The notes under the pieces are model-generated. The model was not told the origin of the DNA, searched no databases, and was given only the letters and a program-made list of their open reading frames with translations. Shown here piece by piece: positions 34,820-44,312 of a stretch of 64,000 nt of DNA; positions within the stretch are counted from its first letter, which is position 1, and the number at the start of each line of letters is the position of its first letter. A program made the position numbers and the translations under genes. Source of the DNA: CBDDHT01 sp965228615 (lineage in GTDB: Bacteria > Pseudomonadota > Alphaproteobacteria > Rhizobiales > Methyloligellaceae); contig CBDDHT010000003.1 in NCBI GenBank assembly GCA_965228615.1, forward strand, positions 930,001 through 994,000, in the 5' to 3' direction.

Positions 34820-35443
34820 TCAGTCTACGGACAGGCCACCTGCCCTTTCAACAAACTCCACAACATCCTGTACGCCGACGCCTGCCTTGATGTTGGTGAA
34901 CTGGAATGGCCGTTCCGAACGCATCTTCCGCGCATCGCGATCCATCACGTCCAGATCGGCACCGACGAGCGGCGCGAGGTCGATCTTGTTGATGACCAGC
35001 AGATCGGAACGGGTGATGCCCGGGCCGCCTTTGCGCGGAATCTTGTCACCTGCCGAGACGTCGATGACATAGATGGTGATGTCTGCAAGCTCGGGCGAGA
35101 AGGTCGCCGCCAGATTGTCACCTCCGGACTCGATGATGATCAGGTCGAGGTCCGGGAAGGACGCGCGCATATCCGCGACGGCCGCCATGTTGATGGATGC
35201 ATCTTCCCGAATTGCCGTATGCGGACAGCCACCGGTCTCCACGCCTGCAATCCGCTCGGGCGGTAAGGCGCCTGAGCGGGTGAGAAATTCGGCGTCTTCC
35301 TTCGTGTAGATATCGTTGGTGATGACGGCGAGGGAGTAGCGCTCGCGCATCGCCTTGCACATCGCATCGGCCAGCGCCGTCTTTCCGGTGCCGACAGGGC
35401 CACCAATCCCAACGCGCAGGGGTCCGTGATCAATACCGGTCAT
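34820..35443 (-). CDS. ureG: Urease accessory GTPase UreG
   Basis: A 207-residue SIMIBI-class GTPase with the P-loop GGPVGTGKT, the nickel-site motif GCPHTAIREDASIN, the LDLIIIESGGDNLAATFSPELAD segment and the NKIDLAPLVGADL specificity motif. It delivers nickel to urease with GTP hydrolysis, acting with UreD, UreE and UreF. The ATG at 35443 overlaps the ureF stop by four bases and gives the normal length; a longer frame start at 35488 is less likely. It is the last gene of the twelve-gene urea operon. Confidence 0.97.
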   Translation of the reverse strand: MTGIDHGPLRVGIGGPVGTGKTALADAMCKAMRERYSLAVITNDIYTKEDAEFLTRSGALPPERIAGVETGGCPHTAIREDASINMAAVADMRASFPDLDLIIIESGGDNLAATFSPELADITIYVIDVSAGDKIPRKGGPGITRSDLLVINKIDLAPLVGADLDVMDRDARKMRSERPFQFTNIKAGVGVQDVVEFVERAGGLSVD

Positions 35444-36123
35444 GAGCGGAATAACCTCGTATGTTGCGTCTCGTGTTTCATGGAACAAATGTCAGTCATG
35501 AGCGTCGCCGTGCAGACGTGTTCAACATCTTCGATCAATGCCCGCGCGATCGTCTCAGCGACCAATGGCTCCAGAGCGGCTGTGATCCTTTGTCCGTCGG
35601 TCTGTCCGAGCGGCACAAGGCGGACGGCCGCCGACACCAGATTGGCGGCAAACGCGTGAAGATAGGCTGTTGCTGTCGGTTCGAGAGCGATCTCATGTCC
35701 CGCCGCCGCGCAGCCGACAGCAACCGGATAGGCATATGGTCCCTCCCAACACGCGCGTAGCATTGCCAAAGCCGAGCAGTCCCAGGCCTTACCGGTGATT
35801 TCGAGAAATGCCGCGCCTTGGGCGTGGCTTTCCAATGCAATCTCTCGCGTAGCTGTAAAGGCAGCGGCAAGCTCGGCAATCTGGGCAAGGCGCGTGCGAT
35901 CGCAAACCTTTGTTGCTCTGTGCGCCTCCATAAGGAAAACAGTGTCGGAGAATCCGGCACCCTGCCCGACGATATCGCGAAGCCATTCGCAGCAACTGTC
36001 CGCGTCAGTGGCATATCCCGCTTCAATCGCCTGTTCCAGACCGTGACTATAGCTGAAGGCACCGACCGGATACCCCGGGGAGAGCCAGGCGAACAACCTG
36101 TAGAGCGCCGCCGCATCAGTCAT
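35440..36123 (-). CDS. ureF: Urease accessory protein UreF
   Basis: A 227-residue helical protein with the UreF opening LYRLFAWLSPGYPVGAFSYSHGLEQAIEAG. It bridges UreD-bound apourease and UreG and gates GTPase activity during nickel insertion. I chose the ATG at 36123 (MTDAAALYRLFAW), which overlaps the ureE end by eight bases; a longer start would be in the His-rich tail of ureE in another frame. Confidence 0.95.
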   Translation of the reverse strand: MTDAAALYRLFAWLSPGYPVGAFSYSHGLEQAIEAGYATDADSCCEWLRDIVGQGAGFSDTVFLMEAHRATKVCDRTRLAQIAELAAAFTATREIALESHAQGAAFLEITGKAWDCSALAMLRACWEGPYAYPVAVGCAAAGHEIALEPTATAYLHAFAANLVSAAVRLVPLGQTDGQRITAALEPLVAETIARALIEDVEHVCTATLMTDICSMKHETQHTRLFRS

Positions 36124-36631
36124 GGCTGTGCCCGTGATGCGCGTGCCCGTGGTGATGGCCGTGACCATGATCATGGCCCTTCACGCTGCCATGTCCATAC
36201 GCGCCGCCTTCAGGCTGGAAAGAGGCTTTGATCAAGCGGACATCGGCACCCAGCTGTTTGACCATATCGACGATGACATGATCCTCCCGGATGCGAAGCT
36301 TGCTCTTCATGATTTGGGTTGGCAGGTGCCGATTGCCGAGATGCCATGCAACCTGGATCAATGCCTGGTCGTCATCGCAGGTAATCTCCGCCAGACTCTC
36401 CGCTGCCGCCTCGACGGCAACGATGTCGTTCGTCTCAAGCTTGAGTCCGTCACCGTCCAACAGGAGTTGCGGTTCCGGCAATTCCAGCATGAAGCGTGTG
36501 CCCGCCTTTCCCCGCAACACAATTCTACGGCGGAACCGATCTTCATAATCCAGCACGACCGTGTCGACCGGTGCCTTCGACCAGGCCGACGACGGTAGAA
36601 TATCGATCACGCGTGGTAGCGCCGTTGTCAT
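36116..36631 (-). CDS. ureE: Urease nickel metallochaperone UreE
   Basis: A 171-residue protein. The N-terminal domain (VVLDYEDRFRRRIVL...) and nickel-binding domain (AWHLGNRHLPTQI, containing the dimer-interface His) are typical. The C-terminal tail is strongly histidine-rich (HGHGHHHGHAHHGHSHD), giving a nickel-storage sink as in other His-tailed UreE. It follows ureC by 12 bp. Confidence 0.96.
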   Translation of the reverse strand: MTTALPRVIDILPSSAWSKAPVDTVVLDYEDRFRRRIVLRGKAGTRFMLELPEPQLLLDGDGLKLETNDIVAVEAAAESLAEITCDDDQALIQVAWHLGNRHLPTQIMKSKLRIREDHVIVDMVKQLGADVRLIKASFQPEGGAYGHGSVKGHDHGHGHHHGHAHHGHSHD

Positions 36632-36643
36632 AAGCGGTATCCT

Positions 36644-38356
36644 TCAAAACAGGAAATAGCGTTGCGCCATGGCCAGCTCGCTTGCCGGTTCGCAAGTGAG
36701 CAATTCGCCGTCGGCACGGACCTCATAGGTCTCCGGGTCCACATCGATGTCGGGCGTTGTGCTGTTCAGCACCATGTCGGCTTTGGAGATGCCGCCCCGC
36801 GTGTTGCTCACTGCGAGGAGTGGCTTTGCAAGATCCAGCTGATTGCCGATGTTCTTGTCAAGTGCGGCACCGGAGACGAACGACACGGCACTCTCCGTCA
36901 TCGATTTGCCGAAGGCGCCAAACATCGGCCGGTAGTGGACCGGCTGCGGTGTGGGGATCGACGCATTGGGGTCTCCCATGGGCGCGGCCGCGATGGTGCC
37001 CATCTTGATGATCAAATCGGGCTTCACGCCGAAGAAGGCGGGCGACCAGAGCACAAGATCTGCGAGCTTCCCGACCTCGATCGAGCCGATGTGATCCGAA
37101 ATGCCGTGAGCAATCGCCGGATTTATTGTGTATTTGGCGATGTAGCGTTTGACCCGAAGATTGTCGTTTTCGCCGATCTCCTCCGGTAGGGCACCCCGCT
37201 GTTTCTTCATCTTGTCGGCTGTCTGCCAGGTGCGGATGAGCACTTCGCCGACCCGGCCCATGGCTTGGCTGTCGGAGGCAATGATCGAGAACGCGCCGAT
37301 ATCGTGAAGGATATCTTCCGCCGCAATGGTCTCCTTGCGGATCCGGCTTTCGGCAAAGGCGATGTCTTCCGGGATCGAGGCATCGAGATGATGGCAGACC
37401 ATGAGCATGTCGAGATGCTCATCGATCGTGTTGACTGTGTAGGGCCGTGTCGGGTTGGTTGACGACGGCAGCACGTTCGCCTCGCCGCAGACCTTGATGA
37501 TGTCCGGCGCGTGTCCGCCGCCCGCGCCTTCCGTATGGAAAGCGTGGATCGTGCGGTCCTTGAAGGCGCTGACGGTGTTCTCGACGAAACCGGACTCGTT
37601 CAAGGTGTCCGTGTGGATCATCACCTGCACATCCATGTCGTCGGCAACCGACAAGCAGCAATCGATGGCGGCCGGCGTCGTGCCCCAATCCTCATGGAGC
37701 TTCAGGGCACAGGCGCCGCCTTCCACCTGCTCGACCAACCCCTCCGGTTGTGACGCATTGCCTTTCCCGGCAAAGGCGAGGTTCATCGGAAAGGCATCGG
37801 CGGCCTGAAGCATGCGCCCGATGTGCCACGCGCCCGGCGTGCAGGTTGTTGCATTGGTTCCCGTCGCGGGACCTGTGCCGCCACCAAGCATCGTGGTCAC
37901 GCCCGACATCAGCGCTTCTTCGATCTGCTGTGGACAGATGAAGTGAATATGCGCGTCGAAGCCGCCGGCGGTCAGAATCTTGCCCTCGCCCGCAATGGCT
38001 TCGGTCGATGGGCCGACGACGATATCGACACCTGGCTGGGTATCCGGATTGCCGGCCTTGCCGATGGCTGCAATCATTCCGTCGCGGATCCCCACATCGG
38101 CTTTGACGATGCCCCAGCTATCGACAATCAGCGCGTTGGTGATGACGGTATCGACAGCACCGCCCGCACGCGTGACCTGACTCTGCCCCATTCCATCGCG
38201 AATGACCTTGCCGCCACCGAATTTTACTTCCTCGCCATAGGTGGTGTGGTCGTTCTCAACCTCGATGATCAGATCCGTATCGGCCAGCCGAACCTTGTCG
38301 CCGACTGTCGGGCCATACATGGCGGCGTAGGCCGAACGGGAGAGAGAGGCAGCCAT
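36644..38356 (-). CDS. ureC: Urease alpha subunit (catalytic)
   Basis: A full-length 570-residue urease alpha subunit. Nickel ligands and active-site residues are visible: HIHFICPQQ (His-X-His), KLHEDWGTTP (the lysine that is carbamylated to bridge both Ni), MIHTDTLNESGF, TIHAFHTEGAGGGHAPD, the flap MVCHHLDASIPEDIAFAESR with the catalytic His, and ASDSQAMGR with the Asp ligand. It hydrolyses urea to ammonia and carbamate in the cytoplasm. Its ATG shares one base with the ureB stop (TGATG). Confidence 0.99.
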   Translation of the reverse strand: MAASLSRSAYAAMYGPTVGDKVRLADTDLIIEVENDHTTYGEEVKFGGGKVIRDGMGQSQVTRAGGAVDTVITNALIVDSWGIVKADVGIRDGMIAAIGKAGNPDTQPGVDIVVGPSTEAIAGEGKILTAGGFDAHIHFICPQQIEEALMSGVTTMLGGGTGPATGTNATTCTPGAWHIGRMLQAADAFPMNLAFAGKGNASQPEGLVEQVEGGACALKLHEDWGTTPAAIDCCLSVADDMDVQVMIHTDTLNESGFVENTVSAFKDRTIHAFHTEGAGGGHAPDIIKVCGEANVLPSSTNPTRPYTVNTIDEHLDMLMVCHHLDASIPEDIAFAESRIRKETIAAEDILHDIGAFSIIASDSQAMGRVGEVLIRTWQTADKMKKQRGALPEEIGENDNLRVKRYIAKYTINPAIAHGISDHIGSIEVGKLADLVLWSPAFFGVKPDLIIKMGTIAAAPMGDPNASIPTPQPVHYRPMFGAFGKSMTESAVSFVSGAALDKNIGNQLDLAKPLLAVSNTRGGISKADMVLNSTTPDIDVDPETYEVRADGELLTCEPASELAMAQRYFLF

Positions 38357-38664
38357 CAGTCCAGCCCTCCCATGACCTTGGCATTGAATCCATAGACCGT
38401 ACGCGCGCCTGCATAGGGAACGAGCGTGACCTCTCGCGACTGGCCGGGCTCGAAACGCACGGCCGTCCCCGCCGCGATATCGAGCCGCATGCCCCGTGCG
38501 CTCTCGCGATCGAATTGCAGGGCGTCGTTGGTCTCATAGAAGTGATAATGCGAGCCGACCTGCACGGGCCGGTCTCCCGTATTCGCCACTTCCACCGTTA
38601 CTGTCGCCTGGCCTGCGTTCAGCGCGATCTCGCCATCCTTGACGAAAAGCTCACCTGGGATCAT
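38356..38664 (-). CDS. ureB: Urease beta subunit
   Basis: A 102-residue beta subunit (MIPGELFVKDGEIALNAG..., GSHYHFYETNDALQFDRE, GMRLDIAAGTAVRFEPG), separate from ureA and ureC as in most bacteria. It forms the trimer of heterotrimers with UreA and UreC. It starts 11 bp after ureA. Confidence 0.97.
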   Translation of the reverse strand: MIPGELFVKDGEIALNAGQATVTVEVANTGDRPVQVGSHYHFYETNDALQFDRESARGMRLDIAAGTAVRFEPGQSREVTLVPYAGARTVYGFNAKVMGGLD

Positions 38665-38675
38665 GTCGCATCTCC

Positions 38676-38978
38676 TCAGCGAATGGGTTCGTGGACGGTG
38701 ACGAGCTTGGTGCCGTCGGGAAATGTCGCTTCGACCTGGACGTCGTGGATCATTTCGGCGATCCCGTCCATCACCTGATCGCGGGTGAGTACACCTGCTC
38801 CCGCACTCATCAGCTCCGCCACCGATTTTCCATCTCGGGCGCCTTCGACAACAAAGTCGCTGATCAGTGCGATGGATTCAGGATAGTTGAGCTTCACACC
38901 GCGCTCCAGGCGCTGGCGCGCGACCATGGCTGCCATTGAAACTAGCAGCTTGTCTTTTTCTCTCGGGCTGAGATGCAT
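38676..38978 (-). CDS. ureA: Urease gamma subunit
   Basis: A 100-residue gamma subunit, exactly the usual length, beginning MHLSPREKDKLLVSMAAMVA and containing KLNYPESIALISDFVVEGARDG. The ATG at 38978 gives the family start; the frame extends nine codons further upstream without support. It follows ureD by 14 bp. Confidence 0.97.
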   Translation of the reverse strand: MHLSPREKDKLLVSMAAMVARQRLERGVKLNYPESIALISDFVVEGARDGKSVAELMSAGAGVLTRDQVMDGIAEMIHDVQVEATFPDGTKLVTVHEPIR

Positions 38979-38992
38979 CGGCCCCTCCCTCG

Positions 38993-39907
38993 TCAACAGT
39001 TCCAAACACGCGGCAATGCGCAGTCGCGCTGCCGTAATTCTTCATCCGGTTCGGCCCGGTTCAGCAGAACGTTCAACAATCCGATCAGTCCGAACCGCAG
39101 GGTCGCCCCGGAGGGCGCAAGCAGACGGCCAACGATCACCGACCCAAGCTGCGAACAAGCTGCTTTCACAGGAAGTCCATCAGACACGGCTCGAAGTTCA
39201 TCAAGCAGCATGTCATCTGCATGTCCCACGTGGATGACCGTCGCAATGGCAGCAGCACCGTCGGCGATACCAGGCCGTCCAAGGATCTGCTCCATATCTC
39301 CGGACAAATGAAATCCATCTGCAAAAACGAGCTTGCCTCCATGGCGAACGCGCCAGATATCCTGGATCGCGCCAGTTCGTATCGTCTCACCCATGGCATG
39401 CCGTCCGAAGATGGTCGCCTCGCACGCAATCAGACGGCCGTCTTCGGCAATCGTCGCCTCCAGGCGCCGATTCAGACGCCCCCCATCGAAAAGAATCGTC
39501 TCCTGCGGCAACCACAGTGCGGTCGCGGCAGTTTCAACGACAAGATGATTGGCAATATATGCATCGGCACCGCGGGAACGATAAATCCGTTCCGCTGCCT
39601 GGGTCGTTACCACGGCGCGCGTACCCTCACCCCAGAGCGCAGACGTCTCGATGACATCTCCATCTGTCAGACCGCCGGCCGTATTGATCAACACGGCTTC
39701 GGGATCTGAATCCGGTTCGGCTCTTGGGAAACGGACCTTGCAACATCCCCCCTGATAGACGTCACCCAGAACGGTATGGGTGCCGCGGCGTTTGAAGGCT
39801 ATGCGTGCCGCACCAACCGAGCGTTGCAACGATATAGACGCCGCATCTCCGGCGCCTTCGCCCGCTCGGCGCTCAACAACTACAGCTTCGCCTCGCAATG
39901 CCATCAT
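38993..39907 (-). CDS. ureD: Urease accessory protein UreD
   Basis: A protein of about 304 residues of the UreD/UreH family: SISLQRSVGAARIAFKRRG, LINTAGGLTDGDVIE and VTTQAAERIYRS are conserved. UreD docks on apourease and recruits UreF and UreG. The start is uncertain: ATGs at 39907 and 39904, or a GTG at 39925 touching the urtE stop; none has a strong ribosome site, so coupling to urtE translation is likely. It joins the transport and enzyme halves of the operon. Confidence 0.94.
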   Translation of the reverse strand: MMALRGEAVVVERRAGEGAGDAASISLQRSVGAARIAFKRRGTHTVLGDVYQGGCCKVRFPRAEPDSDPEAVLINTAGGLTDGDVIETSALWGEGTRAVVTTQAAERIYRSRGADAYIANHLVVETAATALWLPQETILFDGGRLNRRLEATIAEDGRLIACEATIFGRHAMGETIRTGAIQDIWRVRHGGKLVFADGFHLSGDMEQILGRPGIADGAAAIATVIHVGHADDMLLDELRAVSDGLPVKAACSQLGSVIVGRLLAPSGATLRFGLIGLLNVLLNRAEPDEELRQRDCALPRVWNC

Positions 39908-39927
39908 ACTTGGTTGCAGATTCACCG

Positions 39928-40623
39928 TCAGACCGTCAAATGCGCTTTGATTTCATCTTCAGGAATATCGTCCAGAGTGCCCGTCAGTATGACCTCGCCA
40001 CGATCCATCACGACAAACCGATCCGCCAGATCGCGGGCGAAATCGAAATACTGCTCGACGAGCAGAATGGCCATTTCCCCCTTCCCGCGCAGATAGTCCA
40101 GAACGCGCTCAATGTCCTTGATGATCGAAGGCTGAATACCTTCCGTCGGCTCGTCCAGAATGAGCAGTTCAGGCCGCGTGACCAATGCCCGTGCAATCGC
40201 AAGCTGTTGCTGCTGACCACCAGAAAGATCGCCGCCGCGCCGGGTGAGCATATCTTTCAGCACAGGGAACAGTTCGTATATCTCATCCGGGATCGAACGC
40301 TGGGGACGGGCGAGCGGGGCATAGCCCGTTTCCAGATTTTCTTTCACGGTGAGTAGCGGAAAAATCTCCCGCCCTTGCGGGATGTAGGCAATTCGCTGTC
40401 GGGCACGGTCGGCAGGCGCCAGCCCGGTAATGTCCGCGCCGTGCCAATTGATCGCACCAGAGGCGATTGGCAAATGGCCGATCACGGCACGCAGCAAACT
40501 TGTTTTCCCCACACCGTTGCGCCCCATCAGGCAAGTCACTTCGCCGATCTCGGCGGTCATTGAAACGCCCCACAGAGCCTGCGCGGCGCCATAGAAAAGA
40601 TCGACCTTTTCCACACTCAGCAT
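39928..40623 (-). CDS. urtE: Urea ABC transporter ATP-binding protein UrtE
   Basis: A 231-residue LivF-type ATPase with MGRNGVGKTSLL (Walker A), LSGGQQQQLAIARAL (signature) and LLILDEPTEGIQPSI (Walker B); the last is characteristic of UrtE. It sits in the urt cluster 2 bp after urtD. With UrtD it powers urea import through UrtB and UrtC. Confidence 0.96.
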   Translation of the reverse strand: MLSVEKVDLFYGAAQALWGVSMTAEIGEVTCLMGRNGVGKTSLLRAVIGHLPIASGAINWHGADITGLAPADRARQRIAYIPQGREIFPLLTVKENLETGYAPLARPQRSIPDEIYELFPVLKDMLTRRGGDLSGGQQQQLAIARALVTRPELLILDEPTEGIQPSIIKDIERVLDYLRGKGEMAILLVEQYFDFARDLADRFVVMDRGEVILTGTLDDIPEDEIKAHLTV

Positions 40624-40625
40624 CG

Positions 40626-41378
40626 TCAGCGCCCCAAATAGCTTTCAATCACGCGCGGATCCTCGCTGACGGCATCGAGTGATCCTTCCGCCAGCACCGA
40701 CCCCTCGTGCAGGACGGTCACTTTGACATCGAGTTCGCGAACGAATCCCATATCGTGCTCGACTACGACAACCGAGTGGTTCTCAGCGATCCGGCGCAGC
40801 AGATCGGCGGTTTCCGCAGTTTCGGCATCGGTCATCCCTGCGACCGGCTCATCGACCAGCAACAGCTTGGGGTCCTGGGCAAGCAGCATCCCGATCTCGA
40901 GCCATTGCTTCTGGCCATGCGACAAGCTCGACGCCAGAGCATCCTGCTGGCCAGACAGGCGGATCGTCTTGAGGATTCCGGCGATCCGGTCGTCCTCTTC
41001 GGACGTGCGGCTCCAGAACAAGGTCCTGCGAACCCGATGATCGTTCTTCAGCGCAAGTTCGAGATTGTCGCGAACCGTGTGGAAATCGAAAACGGTGGGC
41101 TTCTGAAATTTGCGGCCGATTCCAAGCTGTGCGATGTCCGCTTCATCCAACTGGGTCAGATCCGTATCGCGGTCGAAGACAATGGCGCCTTCATCTGGCG
41201 TCGTCTTTCCAGTGACAACATCCATCATTGTCGTCTTGCCAGCTCCATTCGGTCCGATGATCGCGCGCATCTCTCCAGGTTCGATGACCAGTGACAATGC
41301 GTTCAAGGCCTTAAAGCCATCAAAGCTCACGCTCACACCATCGAGATAGAGGATCGAGTTGCTGACACGTCCGTCCAT
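40626..41378 (-). CDS. urtD: Urea ABC transporter ATP-binding protein UrtD
   Basis: A 250-residue LivG-type ATPase: IGPNGAGKTTMMDVVTGKT, LSHGQKQWLEIGMLL, LLLVDEPVAGMTDAETAETADL. These are the UrtD-specific forms of the motifs. It partners with UrtE, is preceded by urtC (4-bp gap) and followed by urtE. Confidence 0.96.
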   Translation of the reverse strand: MDGRVSNSILYLDGVSVSFDGFKALNALSLVIEPGEMRAIIGPNGAGKTTMMDVVTGKTTPDEGAIVFDRDTDLTQLDEADIAQLGIGRKFQKPTVFDFHTVRDNLELALKNDHRVRRTLFWSRTSEEDDRIAGILKTIRLSGQQDALASSLSHGQKQWLEIGMLLAQDPKLLLVDEPVAGMTDAETAETADLLRRIAENHSVVVVEHDMGFVRELDVKVTVLHEGSVLAEGSLDAVSEDPRVIESYLGR

Positions 41379-41382
41379 AGCC

Positions 41383-42540
41383 CTACTCCGCCGCTTCAGG
41401 TTGTGCCTGCGCCGGTTTCGACGTTGTCGAGCCTCGGCCTCTCTGGCTCTTCAGCCGCGCACGCGTACTGTCCAAAAGCCCCACAATCCCCTTGGGCAGG
41501 TACAAGGTCACCGCGACGAACAGCGCGCCGAGAGCAAAAAGCCAGACTTCGGGTGCAGCGCCCGTCAGCCATGTCTTGGCAAAGTTGACCAATACGGCAC
41601 CGAAAGCCGCACCGACCAGCGTGCCCCGGCCGCCAACGGCAACCCAGATCACGATTTCAATCGAATTGGCGGGCGTAAACTCGCTGGGATTGATGATGCC
41701 GACCTGCGGCACATAGAGGGCGCCCGCAACACCGGCCATGCAGGCGGACAGTGTGAAGACAAACAGTTTGTACGATTCGACTCGATAGCCCAGAAAGCGC
41801 GTTCGGCTTTCCGCATCGCGTATCGCGACAAGCACCTTGCCGAACCGTGACGTAACAATCGTCCGGCAAATCAGAAAGCCAAAAGCAAGCGCCGCTATCG
41901 ATGCGACGAGCAGCCCGACCCGCGTCTCATTGGCTGCAAGATCGAAACCCAACAGATCCTTGAAATCCGTCAGACCATTATTGCCGCCGAAGCCCATATT
42001 GTTGCGGAAGAATGCGAGCATCAACGCATAGGTCAGCGCTTGGGTGATGATCGACAGATAGACCCCGGTCACACGCGAGCGAAAAGCGAACCAGCCAAAG
42101 ATAAAGGCAAGAACTCCCGGCACAAACACGACCATCAGCATCGCGAACCAGAACTGATCGAAGCCGTACCAGAACCAGGGCAGCTCCTTCCAATTGAGGA
42201 ACACCATGAAGTCGGGGAGCACGGAATCGCCATAGACGCCGCGCCCGCCGATCTGGCGCATCAGATACATGCCCATGGCGTATCCGCCGAGCGCGAAGAA
42301 CGCGCCATGTCCGAGACTGAGAATACCGCAATATCCCCAGATCAGATCAACGCTCAGAGCCAGGAGGGCGTAGCAGAGATACTTGCCGATCAACGCCACA
42401 AGATAGGTCGGCAGGTGAAAAGGGCTCGTCTCGGGGACCACGAGATTGAGAACGGGCAGCAACACGGCAAGGGTCGCAAGGAAGGCCAAAAAGAGACTAG
42501 CCCGTCGATCGAGCGCGCGGATCAAGGCACCGGACATCAT
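41383..42540 (-). CDS. urtC: Urea ABC transporter permease UrtC
   Basis: A 385-residue LivM-type permease with about ten hydrophobic segments and the conserved YCGILSLGHGAFFALGGYAMG motif near the N-terminus. The gene overlaps urtB by four bases. It forms the membrane channel with UrtB. Confidence 0.96.
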   Translation of the reverse strand: MMSGALIRALDRRASLFLAFLATLAVLLPVLNLVVPETSPFHLPTYLVALIGKYLCYALLALSVDLIWGYCGILSLGHGAFFALGGYAMGMYLMRQIGGRGVYGDSVLPDFMVFLNWKELPWFWYGFDQFWFAMLMVVFVPGVLAFIFGWFAFRSRVTGVYLSIITQALTYALMLAFFRNNMGFGGNNGLTDFKDLLGFDLAANETRVGLLVASIAALAFGFLICRTIVTSRFGKVLVAIRDAESRTRFLGYRVESYKLFVFTLSACMAGVAGALYVPQVGIINPSEFTPANSIEIVIWVAVGGRGTLVGAAFGAVLVNFAKTWLTGAAPEVWLFALGALFVAVTLYLPKGIVGLLDSTRARLKSQRGRGSTTSKPAQAQPEAAE

Positions 42541-44165
42541 GCTTCCACCGCCCTGCCCTTGAGCGCGAACAGGCCGCGTGGCCGCTTCTGTATGAAGAGG
42601 ATGATGAAGACCAGAACGAGAATCTTGCCAAGGACGGCGCCGGCGAAGGGCTCAAGAAACTTGTTGGCGACGCCAAGGGTCATCGCGCCGACGAGCGTGC
42701 CCCAGAGATTTCCGACACCGCCGAAGACGACGACCATGAAACTGTCGATGATGTAGGATTGCCCGAGATTGGGACTCACATTGTCGATCTGGCTTAGCGC
42801 GACGCCGGCGATGCCGGCAATCCCGGAACCAAGGCCGAACGTCAAAGCATCGATACGCCCGGTGCGAATCCCCATCGCTCCGGCCATCTCGCGGTTCTGT
42901 GTCACCGCACGCATCTGGAGGCCGAACGGCGTGCGGCGCAACAGGAGCTGGAGCGCAATGAAGACGATGATCGCGAAGACGATGATCCACAGACGATTAT
43001 AGGTCAGTGTGAGCGCGCCAACATTGGCAGCGCCTTCCATCCAACTCGGATTGCCGACCTCACGGTTGGTCGGGCCGAAGAGCGTGCGCACCGCTTGCTG
43101 AAGAATGAGACTAATGCCCCAGGTGGCCAGCAACGTCTCGAGCGGGCGGCCATAAAGCCAGCGAATGACGCCACGCTCGATGGCGATCCCGACAGCACCT
43201 GATGCGAGGAAAGCCAGTGGCAGGGCAATGAACAATGATAGATCGAAAAGCTCCGGTGCCATCGTGCGGATGATTTCCTGCACCAGAAACGTCGTATAGG
43301 CCCCGATCATGACCATCTCACCATGGGCCATATTGATCACGCCCATTACGCCAAATGTGATCGCGAGGCCGATTGCAGCCAAGAGAAGGACCGAGCCGAG
43401 ACTTAATCCATAGATGACATTTTGCGCCGCGCCCCAGACCGCGAGATCCTTTTCGATATCGGCGGCCGCTTTGGCCGCGGCCTGGGCGACCGATCTATCG
43501 CCACCATTCGCGATGGACGAAAGCAAAGCGATGGCGTCCTGGTCCCCGCGTTCGCGCAGGACGGCGACGGCTGCCAGTTTCCGCTCGTCACCGCTCTCAC
43601 CGACAAGAACGGCCGCGGCCGCAGCCTGCTCGAATGCCAACTTCACTTCAGGGTCGGTTTCTTTTTCGATTGCCGTCTCGAGAGCTGGAAGCGATGAAGC
43701 ATCGCGAGCTTTGAAAACAGCCTCTGCTGCAGCCAGTCGCTTTGCGGGATCCGGGTTTAGAAGTGTGAGCACACCGAGGGCTGAGCGGATCGCGCGTCGC
43801 AGCTTGTTATTTACGCGGATTTTCTTGAATTCGGATTTTGCAGCAACACCGAGGCTTGCCCCTGACACCGGATCGATTGTTGTAAAGTCATCACCTTCTC
43901 GTTCGGTCAGAAAGACCCGTTTGTCAGACTTGCGGGCGAAGAGCTTTCCGTCCTGCAGCGCTTGGATAATCAGGGACGCGCGAGGATGCCCAGTTGCCGC
44001 TAGTTGTTCGACGAGCCGGGCCTTCTTGGAAAAACCGGCACTCCCGAGACTTTGGACAATGTCGCCAAACTTGTCGGCGGCGGTCGCTCCGCTCTGTAGA
44101 GAGAAGGCGACAATAAGCGTCAACAATACAGCGATGAACGCCGACAGTCGCCTCGATTGAATCAC
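42537..44165 (-). CDS. urtB: Urea ABC transporter permease UrtB
   Basis: A protein of about 542 residues. It has a signal-like N-terminus and a helical periplasmic domain of roughly 230 residues, which UrtB carries and ordinary LivH lacks, then a LivH-type membrane domain with GVMGVINMAHGEMVMIGAY and GGVGNLWGTLVGAM. The start is uncertain between GTG 44165, which I prefer because AGGGGAAG lies just upstream, and ATG 44192. Confidence 0.95.
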   Translation of the reverse strand: MIQSRRLSAFIAVLLTLIVAFSLQSGATAADKFGDIVQSLGSAGFSKKARLVEQLAATGHPRASLIIQALQDGKLFARKSDKRVFLTEREGDDFTTIDPVSGASLGVAAKSEFKKIRVNNKLRRAIRSALGVLTLLNPDPAKRLAAAEAVFKARDASSLPALETAIEKETDPEVKLAFEQAAAAAVLVGESGDERKLAAVAVLRERGDQDAIALLSSIANGGDRSVAQAAAKAAADIEKDLAVWGAAQNVIYGLSLGSVLLLAAIGLAITFGVMGVINMAHGEMVMIGAYTTFLVQEIIRTMAPELFDLSLFIALPLAFLASGAVGIAIERGVIRWLYGRPLETLLATWGISLILQQAVRTLFGPTNREVGNPSWMEGAANVGALTLTYNRLWIIVFAIIVFIALQLLLRRTPFGLQMRAVTQNREMAGAMGIRTGRIDALTFGLGSGIAGIAGVALSQIDNVSPNLGQSYIIDSFMVVVFGGVGNLWGTLVGAMTLGVANKFLEPFAGAVLGKILVLVFIILFIQKRPRGLFALKGRAVEA

Positions 44166-44234
44166 GTGCTTCCCCTTCCCCCGGACCATCATGTTTGACA
44201 GCCTTCAGCCCGAACAGTCTGGTGCTGCGCGGTA

Positions 44235-44262
44235 CGGGAGGTTTGCATAAGCAAACCTCCCG
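44235..44262 (-). promoter_or_regulatory. Hairpin between urtA and urtB
   Basis: A perfect 12-bp stem (CGGGAGGTTTGC/GCAAACCTCCCG) with a 4-nt loop in the gap after urtA. There is no T-run. Position suggests transcript processing or attenuation that leaves the binding protein in excess over the membrane components. Confidence 0.6.
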
Positions 44263-44312
44263 CTAGCTTGTGTTTGAATAGACTTATGTGACACCAAGTG
44301 CCTGCAGCGTCG